A stretch of 5,061 bases of DNA from an uncultured Thiotrichaceae bacterium. Its GTDB lineage: Bacteria > Pseudomonadota > Gammaproteobacteria > Thiotrichales > Thiotrichaceae. The position numbers and the translations under genes were made by a program. This document shows, piece by piece, positions 1 through 5,061 of the stretch (the first letter of the stretch is position 1; every line of letters begins with the position of its first letter). The stretch spans positions 1 to 5,061 of the forward strand of contig CALHAO010000398.1 in NCBI GenBank assembly GCA_937931765.1, written 5' to 3'. The notes beneath the pieces were generated by a model. It had not been told where the DNA came from. It was given only the letters and a program-made list of their open reading frames with translations, and did no database searches.

Positions 1-272
1 GCCATCACCAGGTATTCTGCCGCCAGATCCAGCTTGAAGTCTTTCATCAGCTCGACATAGGTCATGTATTGCACAGTAATCGCTGCGATCGGAATATCGC
101 AAATATCCAGATTCTGGCGCTTAATCAGGTACAACAATAAGTCCAGCGGCCCTTCAAAAGCCTCAAGAATGACCTCAAGCGCATCCGGTGGAATATACAG
201 ATCCTCGGGGAGAACGGATAATTCTTCTCCCCGCACAACCGCTAACGGAATTTCCCGCTGAATAGCGCTCAT
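1..272 (-). CDS. scpA: Segregation and condensation protein A, N-terminal part (runs off left edge)
   Basis: ScpA is the kleisin subunit of the bacterial SMC-ScpA-ScpB condensin complex, which organises and helps segregate the chromosome. Only the first 90 codons are in the window; the C-terminal SMC-head-binding winged helix is missing. The recognisable kleisin N-terminus is present: FEGPLDLLLYLIKRQNLDI at about residues 39-57, followed by the usual I-P-I-A-x-I-T-x-Q-Y-M helix (about 60-70) and LAAEYLVMA at the window edge. About 35 residues, including a LPEDLYIPPDAL stretch, precede the conserved block. The ATG lies 6 bp after the trpS stop, with an AAGG ribosome-binding sequence overlapping that stop codon, so scpA is probably co-transcribed and translationally coupled to trpS. 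In related genomes scpB usually follows, but it would lie outside the window. Confidence 0.93.
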   Translation of the reverse strand, partial: MSAIQREIPLAVVRGEELSVLPEDLYIPPDALEVILEAFEGPLDLLLYLIKRQNLDICDIPIAAITVQYMTYVELMKDFKLDLAAEYLVM

Positions 273-276
273 GAAA

Positions 277-280
277 CCTT
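277..280 (-). promoter_or_regulatory. scpA ribosome-binding site overlapping the trpS stop codon
   Basis: On the minus strand the trpS end reads TAAGG followed by TTTC and the scpA ATG. The AAGG core uses two bases of the trpS stop codon and stands only 4 nt from the ATG, which is short. Ribosomes terminating on trpS would be placed directly over the scpA start, which suggests translational coupling. That is inferred from spacing only. Confidence 0.5.
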
Positions 281-1499
281 AGTCACGATGCAGGAAGCGC
301 ATGGCTTCCAACACATCATCCAATGTCTCACGCGCCACCTGCCGCGCAGATTCGGAACCTTCATGCAAAATGCTACGCACCAACGGGCGATTTTCTTCAT
401 ACTCACGAGCGCGTTCCTGAATCGGTGCTAACTCCGCTGTTACCGCCTCAATCACCGGCTGCTTGCAATCAATACAGCCAATCCCGGCAGAACGACAACC
501 CTCATCAGCCCACTTACGCACATCATCATTAGAATAAACTTCATGCAACTGCCAGACCGGACATTTTTCAGGTGTACCCGGATCAGTACGGCGGGCGCGC
601 GCCGGATCAGTAGGCATCTTGCGGATTTTAGCTTCCACATCTTTAGGATCTTCACGCAGAGAAATGGTATTCCCATACGATTTAGACATTTTCTGCCCAT
701 CCAGTCCCGGCATTTTTGCAGCGGGCGTCAATGCTGCCTGAGGCTCCGGCAGAATAATTTTCCCAGCACCTTCCAGATAGCCAAACAAGCGCTCACGGTC
801 GCCAAGAGAGATATTTTGTTGCGCTTCCAGCATAGCCTGAGCTTTTTCCAGCGCTTCCTGATCACCCTTTTCCTGGAACTGCTTGCGTAATTCACGGTAC
901 AGGCGAGCAGATTTTTTACCCATCTTAGTTGCCGCCGCCTCAGCTTTATCTTCAAAGCCCGGTTCACGTCCATAAAGGTGGTTAAAACGGCGAGCTACTT
1001 CCCGCGTCAACTCAATATGTGGCACCTGATCTTCACCCACCGGCACCATATCCGCCTTATACATAAGGATGTCAGCAGACTGCAGCAAGGGATAACCCAG
1101 AAAACCATAAGTCGACAGGTCCATTTCCTTGAGCTTTTCCTGCTGATCTTTGTAGGTCGGAACGCGCTCCAACCAACCCAGTGGCGTGATCATCGACAAT
1201 AACAAATGTAATTCAGCATGTTCCGGCACATGAGACTGCACAAAAACGGTGGCAGAACTCGGACTAATCCCGGCAGCCAGCCAGTCAATAGTCATATCCT
1301 CAACATGCTTGGAAATACCATCCGGTGTTGCATAGTGAGTAGTCAGGGCATGCCAGTCCGCCACGAAGAAAAAACATTCGTGGTTCATTTGCATGTCCAC
1401 CCAGTTTTTCAACACACCATGATAATGGCCAAGATGTAATTTACCGGTCGGACGCATACCCGAAACGACACGCTGATTTTGCGACGGCGTTGTACTCAC
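279..1499 (-). CDS. trpS: Tryptophanyl-tRNA synthetase, long form with four-cysteine motif
   Basis: This cytoplasmic class I aminoacyl-tRNA synthetase charges tRNA-Trp with tryptophan using ATP. The 406-residue protein shows the HIGH-equivalent HLGH at 22-25, FVQSHVPEHAEL at 86-97, SADILMYKADMVPVGEDQ at 141-158 and the KMSKS loop at 270-274. It is about 70 residues longer than the 334-residue E. coli enzyme, mainly through a charged helical insertion at about 184-248 just before the KMSKS region. Long versions of this kind occur in other proteobacteria. Cysteines 313, 335, 342 and 345 are spaced C-x21-C-x6-C-x2-C, close to the [4Fe-4S] motif of Thermotoga TrpRS. The start is GTG at 1499-1497, chosen because AGGA (1510-1507) lies 7 nt upstream and the conserved SGMRPTGKLHLGH block follows after about 12 residues. 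The gene sits between the M50 protease and scpA. Confidence 0.96.
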   Translation of the reverse strand: MSTTPSQNQRVVSGMRPTGKLHLGHYHGVLKNWVDMQMNHECFFFVADWHALTTHYATPDGISKHVEDMTIDWLAAGISPSSATVFVQSHVPEHAELHLLLSMITPLGWLERVPTYKDQQEKLKEMDLSTYGFLGYPLLQSADILMYKADMVPVGEDQVPHIELTREVARRFNHLYGREPGFEDKAEAAATKMGKKSARLYRELRKQFQEKGDQEALEKAQAMLEAQQNISLGDRERLFGYLEGAGKIILPEPQAALTPAAKMPGLDGQKMSKSYGNTISLREDPKDVEAKIRKMPTDPARARRTDPGTPEKCPVWQLHEVYSNDDVRKWADEGCRSAGIGCIDCKQPVIEAVTAELAPIQERAREYEENRPLVRSILHEGSESARQVARETLDDVLEAMRFLHRD

Positions 1500-1579
1500 T
1501 TGATATTCCTACTCTCTAATAAATAAAAAATTAAATAACATTATTGTAAACCAGTCTAACAGTCATGAATAATACCAAC
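1500..1579 (-). promoter_or_regulatory. AT-rich leader of trpS with a weak promoter candidate
   Basis: This 80-bp gap between the M50 protease stop and the trpS GTG is only about 24% GC, far below the flanking genes. On the minus strand it holds TTTACA (1550-1545, five of six bases of a -35 box), a 17-nt spacer and TTTATT (1527-1522, four of six of a -10 box). The AGGA ribosome-binding site is at 1510-1507. I see no terminator hairpin, so read-through from yciO and the protease is also likely. No T-box or leader peptide with tryptophan codons is apparent in this short stretch. The promoter call is weak, since AT-rich DNA produces such matches by chance. Confidence 0.35.
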
Positions 1580-2251
1580 TTAAAACACCAGCCCCATTAA
1601 CAGGCTATAAAAAGCCCCGATAACCGGCCCGATCACCTGATCCAGCACCCCCAGAAACAGTAGTGCGATCAGGATCATAAAACCATAAGGCTCAATCCGA
1701 TCAAGCATATCCGCCGTCGATCTTGGCACCAGCCCAGCCAGCACCCGCCCACCATCCAATGGTGGTAACGGCAATAGATTCAACACCATCAGAATCAGAT
1801 TAAACACTACGCCAATCTGAGACATCGTATAAAACCCACGGGCTATGCCTTCATCACTAATCACATTCATGGTAATAATCATTACCAATGTCCAGAAGAC
1901 AGCCATGATCAGATTAGACAACGGCCCGGCAATAGCGACAATGGCCATATCACGGCGCGGCTGTTTAAGATTACGGGTGTTAACCGGGATGGGTTTTGCC
2001 CAACCAAAGGCCATAGGCGTACCTATTGTCGCCAACGACATCACTACCATACCAATAGGCAAGGCAATGGTACCAATCGGATCAATATGCTTAATCGGGT
2101 TAATGGTCAGGCGACCCAACATTTTAGACGTACTGTCACCCAGCTTGTTAGCCACCCAGCCATGAGCAACTTCATGCAAGGTAATCGCAAATAAAACCGG
2201 GATAGCACCCGCTGCTATCAGAAAAATAATTCGCTCAATATCCATATTCAT
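1580..2251 (-). CDS. Site-2-type M50 family zinc metalloprotease, integral membrane
   Basis: The product is a 223-residue polytopic membrane protein of the compact site-2 protease (peptidase M50, YwhC-like) group, whose members cut substrates within or near the membrane. The zinc motif HExxH appears as HEVAH at 26-30 at the end of the first hydrophobic segment. The third metal ligand is expected to be D166 in NLLPLPPLDGGR (158-169). GPLSN at 109-113 matches the conserved GPxxN of the core membrane helix. Other hydrophobic segments lie at about 60-80, 104-130, 144-160 and 188-222. There is no PDZ domain, unlike RseP, so it should not be called rseP; its substrate is unknown. The ATG is one base after the yciO stop, so the two are probably co-translated, and a second in-frame ATG at codon 3 is a possible alternative start. 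This family is commonly encoded between yciO and trpS in gammaproteobacteria. Confidence 0.93.
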   Translation of the reverse strand: MNMDIERIIFLIAAGAIPVLFAITLHEVAHGWVANKLGDSTSKMLGRLTINPIKHIDPIGTIALPIGMVVMSLATIGTPMAFGWAKPIPVNTRNLKQPRRDMAIVAIAGPLSNLIMAVFWTLVMIITMNVISDEGIARGFYTMSQIGVVFNLILMVLNLLPLPPLDGGRVLAGLVPRSTADMLDRIEPYGFMILIALLFLGVLDQVIGPVIGAFYSLLMGLVF

Positions 2252-2252
2252 A

Positions 2253-2879
2253 TTAGTGTTCCATCAACCAATCAATCGAGCCACTGCCCTCACGTAATAT
2301 CTCTGGCCGGTCACCCATTAAATCAACGACTGTGCTCGGTTGATACCCTGAAAAGCCACCATCAATGATCAGATCCACTTCATGCTCCAGGTACAGACGT
2401 ATCTGATAGGGGTCAGTCAATGGCAAATCCTCACCTGGCATAATGAGGGTACTGGACATGATCGGCTCGTTCAGCTCGCCCAGAAACTCCTGAGCAATCA
2501 CATTATCAGGTATACGTAGCCCGATGGTTTTACGCTTTGGGTTCTGTAAGCGACGGGGAACTTCCCGGGTGGCTTTAAGAATAAAGGTGTACGGCCCCGG
2601 CGTTAAGGACTTCATCAGGCGGTAGTTAATATTATCAACCTGTGCATAGGTTGCAATTTCTCCTAAGTCCCGACAAACCAGCGTGAAATTATGGTTTTTA
2701 TCCAAGCGGCGGATGCGGTGAATGCGCTCCATAGCGGACTTATCGCCCAAATGGCAACCGATGGCATAGCTGGAGTCAGTCGGGTAGACGACAACGCCAC
2801 CATCACGGATAATCTGTACGGCCTGCTTTAATAACCGTTTTTGCGGGTTATCCGGATGTACTTCAAAATACTGACTCAT
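2253..2879 (-). CDS. yciO: YciO, Sua5/YciO/YrdC-family protein (TsaC paralogue)
   Basis: The 208-residue product matches E. coli YciO (about 206 residues) along its whole length, from MSQYFEVHPDNPQ to the C-terminal ILREGSGS. Family motifs are visible: YPTDSSYAIGC (32-42), KNHNFTLVCRDL (61-72), TPGPYTFILKAT (93-104), KRKTIGLRIPDN (115-126) and PSTVVDL (181-187). The fold is that of threonylcarbamoyl-AMP synthase (TsaC/YrdC), which acts in making t6A37 on tRNAs. YciO is a distinct subgroup with at best weak such activity and no settled role, so the TsaC name should not be transferred. It is the first minus-strand gene; its stop is one base from the protease start. The ATG at 2879 has only a weak GAAAG-like ribosome-binding sequence, but the N-terminus aligns with YciO at residue 1. 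A PHP-domain gene (rnm/yciV), often upstream of yciO, is absent here. Confidence 0.93.
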   Translation of the reverse strand: MSQYFEVHPDNPQKRLLKQAVQIIRDGGVVVYPTDSSYAIGCHLGDKSAMERIHRIRRLDKNHNFTLVCRDLGEIATYAQVDNINYRLMKSLTPGPYTFILKATREVPRRLQNPKRKTIGLRIPDNVIAQEFLGELNEPIMSSTLIMPGEDLPLTDPYQIRLYLEHEVDLIIDGGFSGYQPSTVVDLMGDRPEILREGSGSIDWLMEH

Positions 2880-3042
2880 TCGCTTTCTATCATACTAAAA
2901 TACGCGATTTTACAGGTTAAGATTAAGAAATACAGCGAATAAACTTGTTTTCATTACCAGCAAACACCATATTGTGTTTGAATGCGCCTTGGGGCAGACA
3001 AATAGTAGATTATTGGATGACTACATCAGAGGGTAAATAACC
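2880..3042. promoter_or_regulatory. Divergent control region between yciO and yciI
   Basis: This 163-bp AT-rich region separates two divergent gene sets and must supply both promoters. I see no coding potential. Toward yciI, TTGAAT (2978-2983), a 17-nt spacer and AATAGT (3001-3006) give eight of twelve consensus promoter bases, and a good GAGGG ribosome-binding site lies 9 nt before the yciI ATG. Toward yciO, TATGAT (2894-2889) and TAAAAT each match five of six -10 bases, but neither has a convincing -35 box, and the first would leave almost no leader. A 20-bp palindrome at 2961-2980 and a shorter near-palindrome at 2983-2996 (TGCGCC/GGGGCA arms, one mismatch) lie in the middle. Exact promoters are uncertain; that the region is regulatory follows from the gene arrangement. 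Confidence 0.6.
2961..2980. repeat. 20-bp palindrome, operator-like
   Basis: Perfect 7-bp arms CAAACAC (2961-2967) and GTGTTTG (2974-2980) flank a CATATT centre that is itself symmetric except for one base pair, so 18 of 20 positions obey two-fold symmetry. It overlaps the candidate -35 box of yciI. No T-run follows in either direction and it lies between divergent genes, so a terminator role is unlikely. It has the size and symmetry of a binding site for a dimeric repressor or activator; which one is unknown. Confidence 0.6.
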
Positions 3043-3342
3043 ATGCTTTATACTATCGTGGCTGAAGACGTTGAAGATAGTCTGGACAAAAGACTAGGGG
3101 CACGACCAGCTCATTTAGATCGCCTGCACAAGCTGCGGGATGAGGGTAAGCTGATCGTTGCAGGCCCGAATCCATTGGCCGACTCCGCAGATCCGGGCAG
3201 CGCCGGATTCAGTGGCAGCGTCATTATTGCAGAGTTTGATTCATTACAAACCGCACAACAATGGGCGGAAGCTGATCCCTATTTGGACGCTGGCGTCTAT
3301 AAAACTGTCAGTGTTAAACCATTTAAAAAAGTTTTACCTTGA
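3043..3342 (+). CDS. yciI: YciI family protein
   Basis: The 99-residue product is nearly collinear with E. coli YciI (98 residues): it starts MLYTIVAEDVEDSLDKRL, has RPAHLDRL at 21-28, GPNPLADS at 41-48, GFSGSVIIAEF at 55-65 and ends VSVKPFKKVLP. YciI-like proteins have a dimeric ferredoxin-like alpha/beta fold. H24 and D78 (in ADPY) are the likely conserved active-site pair, by analogy with related dechlorinating family members. The physiological reaction of YciI itself is not known. The ATG at 3043 is preceded by GAGGG at 9-nt spacing. The TGA stop overlaps the ribosome-binding site of the parvulin gene 11 bp downstream, so the two form an operon. In E. coli yciI and yciO lie in the same general yci region, consistent with conserved neighbourhood. 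Confidence 0.95.
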   Translation: MLYTIVAEDVEDSLDKRLGARPAHLDRLHKLRDEGKLIVAGPNPLADSADPGSAGFSGSVIIAEFDSLQTAQQWAEADPYLDAGVYKTVSVKPFKKVLP

Positions 3343-3346
3343 AGGA
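3342..3346 (+). promoter_or_regulatory. Ribosome-binding site that sets the parvulin start
   Basis: AAGGA lies 7 nt before the ATG at 3354, an ideal spacing, and its first A is the last base of the yciI TGA. An in-frame TTG at 3339 would extend the protein by five residues, but it would place the ribosome-binding sequence inside the coding region, and it adds acidic residue E3 ahead of the signal peptide. The ATG is therefore preferred. Confidence 0.8.
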
Positions 3347-3353
3347 AATAATA

Positions 3354-4250
3354 ATGCGAAACAAAACTAACTCACTAATCGCAAGCAGTTTAATCGGGCT
3401 ATCTCTTGCTTTTCCTGTTATGGCTGAAGACAAGAAAGCGGAAGCTGCTGATGAACTCGTTGCTATTGTTAATGGCACCGACCTCAAGCGTGGCACACTG
3501 GATGCTGTTATCGAAATGGCTAAGCGCTCCCGTCCTGGTGCACAAATAGATGAAAAAGCACTGCTAGACGATCTGATCGCTACCGAAATTGCGCGACAGG
3601 AAGCTAAAAAATCAGGTTTGGGTGAACGCGAAGACGTTAAGGCCAAGGTTGAGAACTTTGCTGATAAACTGATCCTTAATACCTGGATGCAGGAAAAAGC
3701 AGGCTCCTTAGAAATCTCTGATGAAGACATCAAAGCTGTCTACGATGAACGTATTAAGGACATGCCAAAAACTGAATATAAAGCCCGCCACATTCTGGTA
3801 AAAACAGAAGAAGAAGGCAAAGCGCTGGTCAAAGAACTGGCCGATGGCAAAGACTTTGCGGAGCTGGCAAAAGAAAAGTCAACTGGCCCATCAGGCCCGA
3901 AAGGCGGCGATTTAGGCTGGTTCAAACCACAAAGTATGGTTAAACCTTTTTCTGAAGCAGTGGTAGCGATGAAAGCAGGCGACGTTAGCCCTGCACCAGT
4001 AGAAACACAATTTGGCTGGCACGTTATCAAGCTGGAAGAACAGCGCGATGTAAAGCTGCCTGAGCTAGACAGCATGAAGCCACAGTTGAAGCGCCAGCTT
4101 GAGCAAACGGAAATGTTGAAATACATGGAAAAACTGCGGGCTGATGCTGATGTTAAAGTGCTGATGAAAGAGAAAGCAGCTGAAGCACCAAAGACAGACG
4201 AAAAAGAAGACAAAGAAGAAGCCGGGGAAGAAAAGAAGTCTGATAGCTAA
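3354..4250 (+). CDS. Secreted PpiC-type parvulin peptidyl-prolyl isomerase
   Basis: The product is a probable periplasmic foldase catalysing cis-trans isomerisation of proline peptide bonds and chaperoning exported proteins. Of 298 residues, 1-24 form a Sec signal peptide: basic MRNK, hydrophobic core, and V-M-A before likely cleavage ahead of EDKK. There is no lipobox cysteine. Residues 33-135 are a SurA/PrsA-like N-terminal helical region, beginning with the typical LVAIVNGTDLKRG. The single parvulin domain spans about 141-231, with ARHILV (144-149), GGDLGWF (184-190) and FGWHVIKLE (220-228); H146 and H223 are the conserved histidines. A helix follows, then a Lys/Glu/Asp-rich tail at about 272-298 of low complexity. 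One parvulin domain rather than two argues against SurA; it resembles Par27-like foldases. It is the second gene of the yciI operon and is closed by a strong terminator. Confidence 0.93.
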   Translation: MRNKTNSLIASSLIGLSLAFPVMAEDKKAEAADELVAIVNGTDLKRGTLDAVIEMAKRSRPGAQIDEKALLDDLIATEIARQEAKKSGLGEREDVKAKVENFADKLILNTWMQEKAGSLEISDEDIKAVYDERIKDMPKTEYKARHILVKTEEEGKALVKELADGKDFAELAKEKSTGPSGPKGGDLGWFKPQSMVKPFSEAVVAMKAGDVSPAPVETQFGWHVIKLEEQRDVKLPELDSMKPQLKRQLEQTEMLKYMEKLRADADVKVLMKEKAAEAPKTDEKEDKEEAGEEKKSDS

Positions 4251-4267
4251 TACTTCCCGGACTCATC

Positions 4268-4313
4268 AGTGGCTGGAATAACACAGGCATACCCTGTTAT
4301 TCCGGCCACTTTT
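4268..4313 (+). terminator. Intrinsic terminator of the yciI-parvulin operon
   Basis: The left arm GTGGCTGGAATAACA (4269-4283) pairs with TGTTATTCCGGCCAC (4295-4309) over 15 pairs, with one G-U wobble and no bulge. A4268 and T4310 add a sixteenth pair. The loop is 11 nt and TTTT (4310-4313) follows. It starts 18 bp after the parvulin stop. The opposite strand lacks a T-run after the stem, so it should act only on plus-strand transcripts. It separates ygfZ from the upstream operon, although the short T-run may allow some read-through. Confidence 0.88.
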
Positions 4314-4331
4314 CCCTTCAGATATGAATTA

Positions 4332-4344
4332 AAGGAAACCTCCT
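4332..4344 (+). promoter_or_regulatory. ygfZ ribosome-binding site with adjacent anti-Shine-Dalgarno sequence
   Basis: AAGGA (4332-4336) is 9 nt upstream of the ygfZ ATG. Directly after it comes ACCTCCT (4338-4344), the same bases as the 16S rRNA anti-Shine-Dalgarno core. AGGA (4333-4336) and TCCT (4341-4344) can form a 4-bp hairpin with a 4-nt loop that would hide the ribosome-binding site. The stem is short, so an effect on translation is only a possibility. Confidence 0.5.
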
Positions 4345-4345
4345 G

Positions 4346-5061
4346 ATGAAACCGGACTGGAAACAATTTCTTGCCGATCGCGGCGCAGAATTCGACGAAA
4401 ACACCCTACTTCACTTTGGCAACCCGGACAGGGAACGCCGCATTCCGCCTCAGGGTGCTATTCTTTGCGATCTATCACATATCGGTGTGATCAGTGCCAA
4501 TGGCAGCGATGCCGAAGCATTCCTGCAAGGCCAGCTCAGCAACGATCTCCAGCAGGTCAGCGATACGCAAGCCCAGCTCAGCTCTTACAGCTCGCCCAAA
4601 GGCCGTGCGATTAGCACATTCCAGATAGCTTTACGCCAGGGCACTTACTACTTATCACTGTCCAATGACCTATTAGAACCAGTACTCAAGCGCCTGCGCA
4701 TGTTTGTGATGCGCTCTCAGGTTTCGCTGGAAGATGCCACAGACAGCCTGGTGCATTTTGGCTACAGTGATCCGAACGGTGAAGAACGGCTCGCTGATAT
4801 TATTGGCACAATACCGATGAAACCTATGGATGTAGTCCAGTCGAACAGCCTCACCATTATTCGCCAACCAGCACCCGTGCCCCGCTTTGAGATTTTTGGG
4901 GAACTGGACGATGCCAAGGCACTCTGGACAGCGCTGGGCGTAAATGCTGCCGGTGTCGGGCCGAATGCCTGGGATTATTATGATGTGGAAGCAGGTATTC
5001 CGCATGTTACTGCCGCCAGTACAGAAGCCTGGGTTGCACAAATGATGAACCTTCACCTGAC
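4346..5061 (+). CDS. ygfZ: YgfZ/GcvT-domain folate-binding protein, N-terminal part (runs off right edge)
   Basis: YgfZ is a cytoplasmic folate-binding protein related to the GcvT T-protein; it supports iron-sulfur enzymes, including tRNA-modifying ones such as MiaB. The open frame continues for 238 codons to the window edge without a stop. Translation gives MKPDWKQFLADRGAEF, then ILCDLSHIGVISANGSDAEAFLQGQLSNDL (about residues 38-67) and YSSPKGRAISTFQIAL (about 77-92), the typical GcvT/YgfZ N-terminal pattern. Near the edge, YYDVEAGIPHV and VAQMMNLHL are the block that normally precedes the K-G-C-Y-x-G-Q-E signature; that signature, with its key cysteine, falls just outside. The ATG at 4346 follows AAGGA at 9 nt. 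The gene lies after a strong terminator, so it needs its own promoter or read-through; no good promoter is visible in the 32 bp between terminator and start. Confidence 0.92.
   Translation, partial: MKPDWKQFLADRGAEFDENTLLHFGNPDRERRIPPQGAILCDLSHIGVISANGSDAEAFLQGQLSNDLQQVSDTQAQLSSYSSPKGRAISTFQIALRQGTYYLSLSNDLLEPVLKRLRMFVMRSQVSLEDATDSLVHFGYSDPNGEERLADIIGTIPMKPMDVVQSNSLTIIRQPAPVPRFEIFGELDDAKALWTALGVNAAGVGPNAWDYYDVEAGIPHVTAASTEAWVAQMMNLHL

Noticed and set aside
64..261. 65-residue plus-strand open frame
   Set aside because: Antisense to the conserved scpA N-terminus; serine-rich translation without resemblance to a known family.
1540..1573. ATTATT/AATAAT inverted repeat as a terminator after the M50 protease gene
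   Set aside because: Six A/T-only pairs with a 22-nt loop and no directly following T-run on the transcribed strand are too weak to call.
1845..2165. 106-residue plus-strand open frame
   Set aside because: Antisense to the M50 protease core that contains HEVAH and GPLSN; its composition is that of a complement of hydrophobic coding sequence.
1580..2251. RseP-type protease (sigma-E pathway)
   Set aside because: No PDZ domain, only 223 residues, and gene context unlike rseP; it fits the compact YwhC-like M50 group.
2253..2879. Naming yciO as tsaC (essential t6A synthase)
   Set aside because: Full-length similarity is to YciO, and YciO proteins generally do not replace TsaC; only the shared family is supported.
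3339..3353. TTG at 3339 as the parvulin start, giving a 303-residue protein
   Set aside because: The ATG at 3354 has an ideal AAGGA at 7-nt spacing and gives a cleaner signal peptide; the TTG would overlap the yciI stop and contain the ribosome-binding site.
3323..3733. 136-residue minus-strand open frame across the yciI/parvulin junction
   Set aside because: Antisense to two well-supported genes, serine-rich low-complexity translation and no recognisable motif.
3740..4213. 157-residue open frame on the minus strand
   Set aside because: It lies wholly within the parvulin gene, is serine- and phenylalanine-rich as expected from antisense of Lys/Glu-rich coding DNA, and has no family resemblance.
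4673..5056. 127-residue minus-strand open frame
   Set aside because: Antisense to ygfZ, which has clear family motifs across the same stretch.

Overview
The window looks like an ordinary chromosomal stretch of a gammaproteobacterium with moderate GC. The evidence is close full-length resemblance of the encoded proteins to Escherichia coli YciO and YciI, a long-form TrpS of the kind seen in other gammaproteobacteria, and the familiar order yciO - M50 protease - trpS - scpA. Genus cannot be decided from the sequence. There are no mobile elements, tRNA or rRNA genes, CRISPR arrays or obvious foreign DNA.

Layout. Positions 1-2879 are a minus-strand cluster, read from right to left: yciO (2879-2253), a site-2-type M50 metalloprotease (2251-1580), trpS (1499-279) and the first 90 codons of scpA (272-1, running off the left edge). 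The yciO/protease junction has one spacer base and the trpS/scpA junction six, so both pairs are probably co-translated. The 80-bp AT-rich gap before trpS is the only place for an internal promoter. Positions 2880-3042 form a divergent control region with a near-perfect 20-bp palindrome. From 3043 the plus strand carries yciI (3043-3342) and, 11 bp later, a secreted PpiC-type parvulin (3354-4250). A strong intrinsic terminator (4268-4313) follows, then the first 238 codons of ygfZ (4346-5061, running off the right edge).

The genes serve translation and tRNA biology (TrpS, the TsaC-related YciO, the tRNA-modification/iron-sulfur factor YgfZ), chromosome condensation (ScpA) and envelope proteostasis (M50 protease, parvulin). 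The most notable protein-level feature is a four-cysteine pattern in TrpS that matches, within one residue, the iron-sulfur-binding motif of Thermotoga TrpRS. I found no convincing undescribed system; the main leads are the iron-sulfur TrpRS signature, the divergent palindrome and an anti-Shine-Dalgarno hairpin ahead of ygfZ.
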